A model generated the notes under the pieces. That model did not search any database, had not been told where the DNA came from, and worked only from the letters and a program-made list of their open reading frames with translations. From Maribacter sp. (GTDB lineage: Bacteria; Bacteroidota; Bacteroidia; Flavobacteriales; Flavobacteriaceae), in contig JAHDDL010000014.1 in NCBI GenBank assembly GCA_020629415.1, positions 22,842-86,841 on the forward strand: 64,000 nucleotides of DNA, given 5' to 3'. The translations under genes were made by a program, and so were the position numbers. Below are positions 34,251-45,376 of this stretch, piece by piece (position 1 is the stretch's first letter; the number at the start of each line of letters is the position of its first letter).

Positions 34251-36074
34251 ATGATCCGCACACTGTGGTTACTTTTATTTGTTGTTGTCATTAGTTCTTG
34301 TAAAGAAACGGCAAAAAATGACCAGCTTAACAATACCAGAACAATTGCCGAAGTTTTTACCGAATTTTATGATTTTAAAAAAAGCATAAATCCAATTGAA
34401 GCTACCAAAGCGGGGTATATGGTTTATAATGATACCATAGCCAACTATATTTCTGATGACTACATTCTACATTTAAAAGACCGTTACACCTATTTTTTAG
34501 AGGAGTTGGGCAAATATGATTCTACCCAAGTAAGCGCAACGGATTATATGAGTATGCGCGTTATGGAATGGGATTGTAACGTTAAGTTAGAGGGGCTAAT
34601 GAATCCTTTGGTTACGGTTGCATCACCAATTTATGACTTGCCAAGTTTTGAGCTTATGCCGCTTTTTCAAATACAATCTTTGCATTTGTACATTGCGCAG
34701 TTGGGCGGTGGCACTAGTGTACAGCCCTTTAATTTTATTGAAGATTATAATAATTGGTTAAACAGGTTAGAAGATTACCTGACTTTTTTAGATACCGCTA
34801 TAGAAAAGATGAAAATTGGTGCGGATAGCGGTATAGTACTGCCAAAAGAACTTACGCTTAAAATGCTACCACAAGTACGATCGTTTATAGATGTTCCCTT
34901 AGAAGAGAACCTGTTCTATAAGCCCATTTTAAATTTTCCAGAAGGCTTGTCTGATGTGGATATGGATATCTTAAAAAGTAACTATGAAGATTTTATAGAA
35001 GAGAGATTAATTCCTAAATATGTGGAATTAGATCGGTTTTTAACTGACGAGTACTTACCGGTTTCTAGGGATACTGATGGATTATTAGACTTGCCAAATG
35101 GTAAAGAGACGTATCAGTATTTAATAAAATTGCATACCACCACCAACATGACGGCAGATGAAATTCATGAATTGGGATTGTCTGAAGTGGCCCGTATTTC
35201 AAAGGAAATGGAAGTCGTTAAAAATGAAATAGGGTTTGAAGGCGATTTAAAATCATTTTTTAAATTTCTGCGTAATAAAAAAGAATTGACACCTTTTTCA
35301 AAACCTGTAGAAGTAATTAAAAATTTTAATAACATTAATGATCGTATAGCTCTTAAAATTGATTCTCTTTTTGCATTAACGCCCAAAGCCGGTTTTCATG
35401 TACGAAGAACCGAGGCGTTTAGAGAAGCATCTGCAAGTGCGGAATATGTTCCCGGGTCAAAAGATGGTTCCAGAAGTGGTATTTTCTATGTGCCGATACC
35501 CACTGTAAAGTCATATAATACTATTCATGATGAAGCTTTGTTCTTGCATGAGGCCATACCTGGCCATCATTTTCAATTAAGTCTACAGCAGGAGAATAAA
35601 AATCTTCCAGAATTCTTGCATCCTGAAAGTATGGGTGTATTTGTAGAAGGTTGGGCATTATATGCAGAATCTTTGGGGAAAGAATTGGGTGTCTATACAG
35701 ACCCTTATCAATATTTTGGCATGCTGAGCATGGAAATGCATAGGGCGATCAGGCTAGTTGTAGATACGGGTTTACATGCAAAAGGATGGAGTAGGGAAAA
35801 GGCTATACAGTATTCATTGGATAACGAAGCTGAGTCAGAAGAAGGTATTATCGCTGAAATTGAAAGGTACATGGCCACCCCGGGGCAAGCGCTGTCCTAT
35901 AAAATTGGTCAGTTAAAGATAAGGGAACTACGGACTAGGGCAGAAACTAGCTTGGGCGAAAGATTCGATGTAAGAAAATTTCATAGTCAAATCCTAAATT
36001 CCGGTAGTTTGCCTCTAGTATTATTGGAAGAAAAAATAGCGCATTGGATTGCCGAACAAAATAATAAATTGTAG
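34251..36074 (+). CDS. DUF885 lipoprotein, predicted metallopeptidase-like
   Basis: From the ATG at 34251 there are 607 residues beginning with a lipoprotein signal, IRTLWLLLFVVVISSCKE; the frame is open to 34203 but an in-between promoter box and the signal favour this start. The body is mostly helical and fits DUF885. A zinc-site motif HEAIPGHHFQ lies near residue 433, preceded by YNTIHDEALFL and followed by EGWALYAESLGKELG, the glutamate region expected in gluzincin-type peptidases. It is probably a membrane-anchored peptidase of unknown substrate. Confidence 0.88.
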   Translation: MIRTLWLLLFVVVISSCKETAKNDQLNNTRTIAEVFTEFYDFKKSINPIEATKAGYMVYNDTIANYISDDYILHLKDRYTYFLEELGKYDSTQVSATDYMSMRVMEWDCNVKLEGLMNPLVTVASPIYDLPSFELMPLFQIQSLHLYIAQLGGGTSVQPFNFIEDYNNWLNRLEDYLTFLDTAIEKMKIGADSGIVLPKELTLKMLPQVRSFIDVPLEENLFYKPILNFPEGLSDVDMDILKSNYEDFIEERLIPKYVELDRFLTDEYLPVSRDTDGLLDLPNGKETYQYLIKLHTTTNMTADEIHELGLSEVARISKEMEVVKNEIGFEGDLKSFFKFLRNKKELTPFSKPVEVIKNFNNINDRIALKIDSLFALTPKAGFHVRRTEAFREASASAEYVPGSKDGSRSGIFYVPIPTVKSYNTIHDEALFLHEAIPGHHFQLSLQQENKNLPEFLHPESMGVFVEGWALYAESLGKELGVYTDPYQYFGMLSMEMHRAIRLVVDTGLHAKGWSREKAIQYSLDNEAESEEGIIAEIERYMATPGQALSYKIGQLKIRELRTRAETSLGERFDVRKFHSQILNSGSLPLVLLEEKIAHWIAEQNNKL

Positions 36075-36083
36075 TAAATGACC

Positions 36084-36091
36084 TACATTTG
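36084..36091 (+). promoter_or_regulatory. -7 promoter element before the small secreted protein
   Basis: TACATTTG, exact consensus match, 57 bases before the ATG at 36149. No -33 TTG at ideal spacing. Confidence 0.4.
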
Positions 36092-36148
36092 TTAAAATAT
36101 TATGAATTTAATATCGTTACTATTTAATATAAAACAATACTTTATAAT

Positions 36149-36580
36149 ATGAACACTAACCATGTTTTAATAAAAGTTGTCTTATTTGCCAATGTTTTAT
36201 GCATTAATTCATTTGTTGAAAACCGAAAGGTAAATTCATCTTACGAGGAATTAAAACATGAGCAAATAAATGATAATAGCCCTGTTGTGGGTGTTTGGAA
36301 TTTTTTAATGCCCAATGCCGATGCTCCTTATAAAACGGGGCGTATTTTTATTTCGGAAAAAAACGGAATTTATGATGTTGTAATCAGTTTAAAGACCGGC
36401 TCACTTAATGGGCAGGATATTAAGGTTGAAGAAAACAGGATCAATTTTAATATCAATCTGGAAGGTATAGAGCGTACTTCTTTTGTACTTGAGGTAGAAG
36501 GCGATAAAATGATCGGCGAGTGTTATTCTGAGAATAGATCAAGTGAAGTTTTAGCTAAGCGCACATTACCTGTAGAATAA
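36149..36580 (+). CDS. Small secreted protein of unknown function
   Basis: A 143-residue protein with a hydrophobic start (VLIKVVLFANVLCINSF) that may be a signal peptide. The mature part reads as a small beta barrel: GVWNFLMPNADAPYKTGRIF, then GIYDVVISLK, VEENRINFNINLE and FVLEVEGDKMIGECYSEN, a pattern of short antiparallel strands as in lipocalin-like domains. Conserved-looking GVW and IGE elements are consistent with that, but I do not recognise the family. Monocistronic between two enzyme genes. Confidence 0.65.
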   Translation: MNTNHVLIKVVLFANVLCINSFVENRKVNSSYEELKHEQINDNSPVVGVWNFLMPNADAPYKTGRIFISEKNGIYDVVISLKTGSLNGQDIKVEENRINFNINLEGIERTSFVLEVEGDKMIGECYSENRSSEVLAKRTLPVE

Positions 36581-36623
36581 AGATTTAAATCTTTCCGAAA
36601 AAATACTTAGTTTTCAATATTAT

Positions 36624-36653
36624 TTGAAGTAGGTACTACCGTACTTACTTTTG
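36624..36653 (+). promoter_or_regulatory. Consensus promoter of the amidohydrolase gene
   Basis: TTG (36624-36626), exactly 19 bases, then TACTTTTG (36646-36653): a full match to the Bacteroidota sigma-factor promoter, 26 bases before the GTG start. Confidence 0.75.
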
Positions 36654-36679
36654 CTATTCTGATAACTAACTATTTTATT

Positions 36680-38305
36680 GTGAAAAAATTACTTCCTATT
36701 TTATTTGTATTTTTATCTGGTTGCGAACTCATGAAAGAGAAAGTTGACCTGGTAATTTTTAACGCCAAGGTTTACACCGTTGACGACTCTTTTTCAGAAG
36801 CACAGGCATTTGCCGTACAAGACGGTAAATTCATAGCTGTTGGTACCACCGAAGAAATTAGGGATGTATATACTTCTGATCAATTGATCGATGCCGATGG
36901 TAGGGCCATTACCCCTGGTCTAATAGATGCACACTGCCATTTTTATGGCTTAGGTCTTAATCAACAATTAGTAGATTTAGTTGGTACTAAAAGTTTTGAA
37001 GAGGTTTTGGAACGTGTTAAAGCTTTTCATGCGGCTAATCCAAAATCGTTTTTAAGAGGTAGAGGTTGGGACCAAAACGATTGGGAAATTAAGGAATTCC
37101 CGACCAAGGCAGAGTTAGATACCATATTCCCTGATATACCTGTTGCTTTAGAACGTGTAGACGGTCACGCATATTTGGTGAACCAAAAAGCGTTAGATAT
37201 GGCCGATATTGATTGGAGTACTAAAGTTGAAGGCGGTGAAATAGTAAGAAAGTGGGAAAACGGATATTCTGGTATCACCGGTGTTTTAGTGGATAACCCT
37301 ATGTCACTTATAGATAGTGTAATGCCGCTGCCAAGTTTGGAAGATAAAATTACGGCGTTGAAAGATGCGGAAAGAATTAGCTTTAACCACGGTCTAACAA
37401 CCGTAAATGATGCCGGACTGGATAGAAGTACCATTGAATTGATAGACAGTTTACAACAGGCAGGCGAGTTGTCTATAAGAATCTATGCCATGGTTAGCAA
37501 TAATAAAGACGACGTTGATTATTTTATAGAAAAAGGGCCTATTAAGACAGGTCGATTAAATGTAAGGTCCGTAAAAGTATATGGTGACGGAGCTTTAGGT
37601 TCTAGAGGGGCTGCCTTGAAAGAGGAGTATAGTGATTTACCCAAACATTTTGGTGCAATGATTACTCCTGTTGCGGATATTGAGGCGCTCGCAGAGAAAC
37701 TTGCAAATTCAGAATATCAAATGAATACGCACGCTATAGGAGATTCGGCCAATATAGCTGTATTAAGGGCATACAAGAATGTATTGAAAGGTAAGGATGA
37801 TAGACGTTGGAAAATTGAACATGCACAAGTTCTTACAGAAGGAGATTTCGATTATTTTGAGGACGGTATAATTCCTTCAGTACAACCTACGCACGCTACC
37901 AGTGATATGTATTGGGCAGAAGAACGTTTGGGAGAAAGAGTAAAAGGTGCTTATGCATACAAAACGTTGTTGAACAAAGCAGGTACTATAGCATTAGGAA
38001 CAGATTTCCCTGTAGAAGATGTAAGTCCGTTTTTAACGTTTTACGCTGCTGTGGCAAGACAGGATATCAGTGGATATCCAGAAGGAGGATTTCAAATGGA
38101 GGAAGCTTTGTCTAGGGAAGAAACATTAAAGGGTATGACCATTTGGGCGGCATATTCAAATTTTGAAGAAGATGAGAAGGGTAGTATAGAGCCGGGCAAG
38201 TTTGCGGATTTTGTTATTTATGATAAGGATATGATGACGGTACCTGTTGCTGAAATACCAACAATTCGTGCAGAACAGACATTTGTAAACGGTATAGTTA
38301 AATAA
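36680..38305 (+). CDS. Amidohydrolase, YtcJ-like, lipoprotein
   Basis: A 541-residue protein starting at a GTG fixed by the promoter just upstream. The N-terminus is a lipoprotein signal, ILFVFLSGCELM. The rest is a metal-dependent amidohydrolase of the YtcJ group: LIDAHCHFYG has the metal-binding HxH pair, NTHAIGD and IEHAQVL provide further histidines, and LGTDFPVED gives the catalytic aspartate. YtcJ-type enzymes act on N-substituted amides and small-molecule linkages; the substrate is not predictable. It is probably bound to the outer membrane. A strong terminator follows. Confidence 0.9.
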   Translation: MKKLLPILFVFLSGCELMKEKVDLVIFNAKVYTVDDSFSEAQAFAVQDGKFIAVGTTEEIRDVYTSDQLIDADGRAITPGLIDAHCHFYGLGLNQQLVDLVGTKSFEEVLERVKAFHAANPKSFLRGRGWDQNDWEIKEFPTKAELDTIFPDIPVALERVDGHAYLVNQKALDMADIDWSTKVEGGEIVRKWENGYSGITGVLVDNPMSLIDSVMPLPSLEDKITALKDAERISFNHGLTTVNDAGLDRSTIELIDSLQQAGELSIRIYAMVSNNKDDVDYFIEKGPIKTGRLNVRSVKVYGDGALGSRGAALKEEYSDLPKHFGAMITPVADIEALAEKLANSEYQMNTHAIGDSANIAVLRAYKNVLKGKDDRRWKIEHAQVLTEGDFDYFEDGIIPSVQPTHATSDMYWAEERLGERVKGAYAYKTLLNKAGTIALGTDFPVEDVSPFLTFYAAVARQDISGYPEGGFQMEEALSREETLKGMTIWAAYSNFEEDEKGSIEPGKFADFVIYDKDMMTVPVAEIPTIRAEQTFVNGIVK

Positions 38306-38322
38306 AATAATATAGGTCAAAG

Positions 38323-38353
38323 AAAAAGCCTCGGTCAATGACCGAGGCTTTTT
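38323..38353. terminator. Bidirectional terminator
   Basis: AAAAAGCCTCGGT and ACCGAGGCTTTTTT with a short loop. It lies between convergent genes and has T-runs on both strands. Confidence 0.85.
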
Positions 38354-38372
38354 TAATATATTAAGTTTTTAA

Positions 38373-38912
38373 TTACATTGTAATTGGAACTGCAACTCTT
38401 GTTTTGTCCCATCCCATAACCAATTCAGCGCCATCATTGGCATCTTTGAAAGCAATTGAAAATTCTTCTAATGATGCGGCATCAGAACCGTTTGGTACGG
38501 TTACACGAGCAACATCGGCGGCTTCATCATAAAAATATGAACCCCATTGGTTTAGGTTTTTGTTTAATATAACCGTCCACTCGTCTCCACCTGGTATGGT
38601 GAATAAAGAGTATGTACCAGCTTTAACAGCTTTACCACCAAAAGTAACATCCTTGTAGAAAGTAATTTCTGGAGCTTCGTTGGCACCGGTTCTCCAAACT
38701 TTTCCGGTAGGCGCCAATTCTTCCATTGAACGGCCTTTTAATTGTGGTCTTCCGTAAATGATACGAACGGCCTTTTCAGAAACTTTGTAATCTGTAGGGT
38801 AGGCGGCCATGTCCATAGGACTTTTATCTATTCCGGAAAATTCTTGGGCTGTTGCAGAAGCGGTAAAAACTAAGGCAAAAATAAGTGTAGCTAGTGTAAA
38901 TACGTTTTTCAT
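38373..38912 (-). CDS. DUF2911 periplasmic protein
   Basis: A 179-residue protein with a signal peptide (FTLATLIFALVFTASATAQ) and a DUF2911 domain. Conserved landmarks are IIYGRPQLKGRSMEELAPTG, KVWRTGANEAPEITF, KAGTYSLFTIPG and WTVILNKNLNQWGSYFYDE. The family is abundant in Bacteroidota and its function is not established. It is alone in its transcription unit. Confidence 0.92.
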   Translation of the reverse strand: MKNVFTLATLIFALVFTASATAQEFSGIDKSPMDMAAYPTDYKVSEKAVRIIYGRPQLKGRSMEELAPTGKVWRTGANEAPEITFYKDVTFGGKAVKAGTYSLFTIPGGDEWTVILNKNLNQWGSYFYDEAADVARVTVPNGSDAASLEEFSIAFKDANDGAELVMGWDKTRVAVPITM

Positions 38913-39157
38913 AATAATTGTTTAGGTTTCTAGGTCATAAAACTAAGCAGTTCCTTACAGTCCGATTAATAAAAAGAAGTTAAATTTTATGTTAGTTACA
39001 TTATGTCATGTTTTAAACTATGCAAATGTTAAATAGATATCAAATTGAATTAATAAATCATTTTATTGTTACAATATGTAACCATAATTAATATATGTGT
39101 TTGTTAATTGAAACTATAAGTTGATATTTGAATTCGAAATGATATAATAATTAGATT
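38913..39157. other. Divergent regulatory region
   Basis: AT-rich DNA of 245 bases between the divergent DUF2911 and asnB genes. No RNA gene or strong repeat seen and no clear TAnnTTTG box fixed. Confidence 0.4.
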
Positions 39158-40831
39158 ATGTGTGGAATAGTATGTGCATTTGATGTTAAGGAAAGTACTG
39201 AGGTACTTAGGCCTCAACTTTTAGAAATGTCAAAAAAGATTAGACATAGAGGTCCGGATTGGAGTGGTATCTATGCTGATGATAAAGCCATTTTAGCTCA
39301 CGAGCGTTTGGCTATAGTTGATCCAGCTTCTGGAAAACAACCATTATTGAGTCCTAATGGTAAATTGATATTGGCTGCCAATGGCGAAATATATAATCAT
39401 AGAGAATTACGTAAGCAGTTTGAGGGTACATATGATTTTCAGACCGAATCTGACTGTGAAGTAATATTGGCTTTATACAAGGAAAAAGGGGTTAAGTTTT
39501 TAGATGAATTGAACGGTATTTTTGGTTTTACCATTTACGATGCCGATAAAGATGAATATTTTGTTGCTCGTGACCACATGGGCATTATTCCTCTATACAT
39601 GGGTTGGGATAAAAACGGTACTTTTTATGTAGCATCAGAGCTAAAGGCTTTGGAAGGTACATGTACCAAGATAGAATTATTTCCTCCAGGACATTATTTA
39701 CATAGTGCTGACGGCGAATTGAAAAGATGGTACTCTAGAGATTGGATGGAGTATGATGCCGTAAAGGATAACGAAACTAGTATACAAGAAGTGAAAGAGG
39801 CTTTAGAGGCAGCAGTTCATAGACAATTGATGTCAGATGTGCCTTATGGTGTATTGTTGTCCGGTGGTTTGGATTCATCTGTTACTTCTGCCGTTGCTAA
39901 AAAATATGCACAGAAAAGAATTGAGAGTGGTGATACGGCAGATGCTTGGTACCCACAGTTACACTCTTTTTCCGTTGGTTTGGAGGGATCTCCAGATTTG
40001 GCGGCCGCACAAAAGGTAGCGGACCACATTGGTACGGTACATCATGAAATTAAATTTACCATTCAAGAAGGTTTAGATGCAATAAAAGATGTTATCTATA
40101 ATATTGAAACGTATGATATTACTACCATTCGTTCATCTACACCAATGTATTTAATGGCCCGTGTTATTAAGTCCATGGGTATAAAAATGGTATTGTCCGG
40201 TGAAGGTGCAGACGAGATTTTTGGAGGTTATCTATACTTTCATAAAGCACCAAATGCTAGGGAGTTTCATGAAGAGACCGTTCGTAAATTAGATAAGTTG
40301 CACATGTACGATTGCTTAAGGGCAAACAAAAGTTTGGCCGCCTGGGGTATTGAAGGTCGTGTGCCATTTTTGGATAAAGAGTTTATGGATGTAGCTATGC
40401 GTATTAACCCAGAAGATAAAATGATCAACGGAGAACGTATGGAGAAGTGGGTAGTTCGTAAAGCTTTTGAGGATATGATACCTGAAAGCGTAGCTTGGAG
40501 ACAAAAAGAGCAATTTAGTGATGGTGTTGGTTATAGCTGGATAGATACCTTAAAGGAACTGGTAGATAAGGAAATAACAGATGAGCAAATTGAAAATGCG
40601 GCGTTCCGCTTTCCGATCAACACGCCATTGAACAAAGAAGAGTATTACTATAGAACTATTTTTGAAGGGCATTTTCCTAGTGATGCCGCAGCCTTAAGTG
40701 TACCACAAGAAGCAAGTGTAGCTTGTAGTACCGCAACGGCATTGGAGTGGGACGAGGCGTTCAAAAATATGAACGATCCTTCAGGTAGGGCAATAGCTAA
40801 CGTACATGACGAAGCTTATGTTAAACAATAG
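39158..40831 (+). CDS. asnB: Asparagine synthase B (glutamine-hydrolysing)
   Basis: A 557-residue protein. It starts MCGIVCAF, so after methionine removal Cys2 is the N-terminal nucleophile of the class II glutaminase domain (to about residue 190; RHRGPDWSG and AANGEIYNH are substrate-site motifs). The synthetase domain has the PP-loop LSGGLDSS (about 233-240) and VLSGEGADEIFGGY, plus GRVPFLDKEF. The reaction is aspartate plus glutamine plus ATP to asparagine, glutamate and AMP. Length equals that of E. coli AsnB. Monocistronic, with a strong terminator. Confidence 0.96.
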   Translation: MCGIVCAFDVKESTEVLRPQLLEMSKKIRHRGPDWSGIYADDKAILAHERLAIVDPASGKQPLLSPNGKLILAANGEIYNHRELRKQFEGTYDFQTESDCEVILALYKEKGVKFLDELNGIFGFTIYDADKDEYFVARDHMGIIPLYMGWDKNGTFYVASELKALEGTCTKIELFPPGHYLHSADGELKRWYSRDWMEYDAVKDNETSIQEVKEALEAAVHRQLMSDVPYGVLLSGGLDSSVTSAVAKKYAQKRIESGDTADAWYPQLHSFSVGLEGSPDLAAAQKVADHIGTVHHEIKFTIQEGLDAIKDVIYNIETYDITTIRSSTPMYLMARVIKSMGIKMVLSGEGADEIFGGYLYFHKAPNAREFHEETVRKLDKLHMYDCLRANKSLAAWGIEGRVPFLDKEFMDVAMRINPEDKMINGERMEKWVVRKAFEDMIPESVAWRQKEQFSDGVGYSWIDTLKELVDKEITDEQIENAAFRFPINTPLNKEEYYYRTIFEGHFPSDAAALSVPQEASVACSTATALEWDEAFKNMNDPSGRAIANVHDEAYVKQ

Positions 40832-40861
40832 GGTTTGAATTAGTCATTATATCTATTGTAA

Positions 40862-40898
40862 AAACCCCGTCTACTTTGTAGGCGGGGTTTGCTTTTTT
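40862..40898 (+). terminator. Terminator of asnB
   Basis: AAACCCCG, T, CTAC / GTAG, G, CGGGGTTT, with a three-base loop, then GCTTTTTT. Confidence 0.85.
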
Positions 40899-40920
40899 AT
40901 AATAAGTATAATTTTAACTT

Positions 40921-41106
40921 TTAGAAGCTATCGATCATATCTTTTAGTTTCTCCTTTGACTCTCCGGTCTTTTCTTGAATACGTCCCAATAGCTCATCAG
41001 ATTTACCTTCGGCATAAGTAAGGTCGTCATCTGTTAGGTCTCCATACTTTTGTTTAAGTTTTCCTTTTGCTATATTCCACTTACCTTTAAATTGTTCTTC
41101 GTTCAT
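40921..41106 (-). CDS. CsbD-family small stress protein
   Basis: A 61-residue CsbD protein, which is the usual length. [20 protein letters not shown] and [20 protein letters not shown] are the two conserved halves. CsbD proteins are highly charged, mostly unfolded, and made under general stress in many bacteria; their molecular role is unclear. Single gene, converging on asnB. Confidence 0.93.
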   Translation of the reverse strand: MNEEQFKGKWNIAKGKLKQKYGDLTDDDLTYAEGKSDELLGRIQEKTGESKEKLKDMIDSF

Positions 41107-43441
<2,335 letters not shown>

Positions 43442-43461
43442 AATCTAATACTTACACAACA

Positions 43462-43490
43462 AAAACCTGCGTCTACAGCGCAGGTTTTTT
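43462..43490 (+). terminator. Terminator of gyrB
   Basis: AAACCTGCG / CGCAGGTTT hairpin with a seven-base loop, followed by TTTT; 20 bases after the gyrB stop. Confidence 0.85.
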
Positions 43491-43511
43491 AGTTTTAATA
43501 AAATTTTAATT

Positions 43512-44528
43512 ATGAAAAATCTACTTACATGTATTATTGTTGGAACATGCTTGACTGCTTCAGCTCAGGCAGATTTTAATAATGTTCTTTCGGCAGGAGT
43601 TGAAGATGCAGAACGATTTACGACGGATTATATGTCGCCTCTTTCAGAAAGTGTGGTGTATAGCATGTCTACCGGGTGGTACAATACTGCCGATGCAAAA
43701 CCGTTGGGCGGATTCGAAATCTCGATCATAGGTAACATTACCGGCTTTAAGAACAAAGAGGATAAAAAGACCTTCATCTTAGATCCTAGTGATTATCAGA
43801 ATTTAGATTTTGTGGACAACCCGGGAGTTGCAAGAGAAGTGTCTACCGCATTAGGGGATATTTCAGGTACAGAAGTGTTTGTAGAAGGTGAAGTTTTGGG
43901 TGTAACGGTTCGTGAGACTTTTGAACTACCTTCGGGCTTGGCAGGAGAAGATATTGATTTTATTCCTTCAGGATATTTGCAGGGTAGTGTAGGGTTGATC
44001 AAAGGAACGGAGCTAAAAGCAAGATTTCTTCCTAAAATAGAATATGAAGATGCATCTATTGGATTGTTCGGTGTTGGACTTCAGCATGATTTCACAAAAC
44101 TATTACCGGCAGATAAGATACTGCCTGTAGCAATTTCCGCCGTTATTGGTTATACCAACATTAGTGGTGACTATGATTTGGCAAATGCAGATTTAATAGA
44201 TGGTGAAAATCAACGTATAGAAGCTCAAATTAGTAGTTGGGCGTTTGGAGCCGTCGTTTCTACCAAACTGCCGATAATTAATTTTTATGGAGGGGTAAAT
44301 TATATTACAGGTAAATCTGTAACTGATGTGTTGGGAACGTATAGAGTTACCAGAGGTCCTTTTGCTTCTGAAACGTATGAGGATCCATTTTCTATTACAA
44401 AGAAGGTAGATGGTGTAACCGGTACTTTAGGTACCAAACTTAAATTAGGTTTCTTTAGGCTGAATGCCGAATATAATCTAGGAGAGTTCAATACGGCAAC
44501 GGTTGGGGTCAACTTTGGTTTTAGATAA
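43512..44528 (+). CDS. DUF6588-family outer-membrane protein
   Basis: A 338-residue protein with signal peptide ending ASAQA and the recognisable opening DFNNVLSAGVEDAERFTTDY of DUF6588. The body consists of amphipathic beta strands and ends with ATVGVNFGFR, an aromatic C-terminus as in outer-membrane barrels. It is frequent in flavobacteria; no activity has been assigned. It sits between two terminators. Confidence 0.85.
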   Translation: MKNLLTCIIVGTCLTASAQADFNNVLSAGVEDAERFTTDYMSPLSESVVYSMSTGWYNTADAKPLGGFEISIIGNITGFKNKEDKKTFILDPSDYQNLDFVDNPGVAREVSTALGDISGTEVFVEGEVLGVTVRETFELPSGLAGEDIDFIPSGYLQGSVGLIKGTELKARFLPKIEYEDASIGLFGVGLQHDFTKLLPADKILPVAISAVIGYTNISGDYDLANADLIDGENQRIEAQISSWAFGAVVSTKLPIINFYGGVNYITGKSVTDVLGTYRVTRGPFASETYEDPFSITKKVDGVTGTLGTKLKLGFFRLNAEYNLGEFNTATVGVNFGFR

Positions 44529-44545
44529 ATAAAGGTTTTAAATTT

Positions 44546-44590
44546 AAAAGGTCCGATAGGAATTATCTCTAATTCCGTCGGACCTTTTTT
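44546..44590 (+). terminator. Terminator of the DUF6588 gene
   Basis: AAAAGGTCCGA and TCGGACCTTTT outer arms, inner arms GGAATTA / TAATTCC, then T-run. Confidence 0.85.
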
Positions 44591-44649
44591 ATACTTTAAA
44601 AAGTGTAGGTAATACTTTTAAAAAGCTGATCTAGAACAACTATGGGTAT

Positions 44650-44685
44650 AAAAAAGACTGCCCAGATCCCTCCGGACAGCCTTTT
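44650..44685 (-). terminator. Terminator of the small lipoprotein gene (minus strand)
   Basis: On the minus strand AAGGCTGTCC pairs with GGGCAGTCTT (two G-T pairs) around a GGAGGGATCT loop and ends in TTTTTT. Confidence 0.75.
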
Positions 44686-44708
44686 TCCCATGGCCCTGTT
44701 AAAATCGT

Positions 44709-45086
44709 TTATTCCCTTATGGCCAATGTTGCACCATCTTTCTTTTGAAGGTAAGAACCCTCATCCGTTGCTTTAATAGTGATAACATTATTGGGTTTAT
44801 CTTTAAGACCTTTATACTCTACAGTATATACATCGTCTTTTTTGGACCAGTTGAAATCTGTTTTTAGGATAATGGTAGAACCGTCTATCTCTTGATATCT
44901 TCCTAGGTAGACATCGTTAAAAATCCATTCTTTACGAATTGTTTGTTTTGAAGAGCTCTCTGTGACGATTAGCTCAGATTGAGACCATAATCCTATTATA
45001 GGATCGTTGTTCTCTTCTATACGAGAACAGTTTGCAAGAAATACTATGGCACATATGGCCAACAAAGAGAGGAACTTCTTAGTCAT
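44709..45086 (-). CDS. Small lipoprotein, lipocalin-like
   Basis: A 125-residue protein with lipoprotein signal LSLLAICAIVFLANC, Cys20 being the likely lipid anchor. After it, IIGLWSQSELIVTESS, WIFNDVYLGRYQEIDG and DDVYTVEYKGLK follow the G-x-W plus alternating-strand pattern of lipocalin-like Bacteroidota lipoproteins. No ligand is predictable. Monocistronic with its own terminator. Confidence 0.78.
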   Translation of the reverse strand: MTKKFLSLLAICAIVFLANCSRIEENNDPIIGLWSQSELIVTESSSKQTIRKEWIFNDVYLGRYQEIDGSTIILKTDFNWSKKDDVYTVEYKGLKDKPNNVITIKATDEGSYLQKKDGATLAIRE

Positions 45087-45299
45087 AAGTAGGTTAATTT
45101 AATTTTGGATTTGGGATCCACAGTAATTAACGTGAGTAATTTTGCGTTATTATTTTAATTCGATGTATGGTCGCTTTTTGACGATTTCTTCGTTAAAGCG
45201 CAAAAAAAATTAACAAAATGTGCATTTTATCGATGTTTTTAATGCCTTGTAAGGGTAATAAAATCAATAGGTCAGTACGATAATTCATCAATAAATACC

Positions 45300-45307
45300 T
45301 ATTTTTG
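45300..45307 (+). promoter_or_regulatory. -7 promoter element of mdh
   Basis: TATTTTTG, exact TAnnTTTG match, 69 bases before the mdh ATG. No TTG at ideal distance. Confidence 0.5.
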
Positions 45308-45326
45308 GAAAGGAAATTCAATAATC

Positions 45327-45349
45327 ATAAAATGGACATTCCATTTTAT
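45327..45349. promoter_or_regulatory. Perfect inverted repeat in the mdh leader
   Basis: ATAAAATGGA, CAT, TCCATTTTAT: two perfect 10-base arms with a three-base spacer. It starts about 20 bases after the -7 box and ends 27 bases before the ATG, so it can act as an operator at the transcription start or as a hairpin in the mRNA leader. Confidence 0.6.
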
Positions 45350-45376
45350 ATATAATAATTCATAAAATAAAAATAA

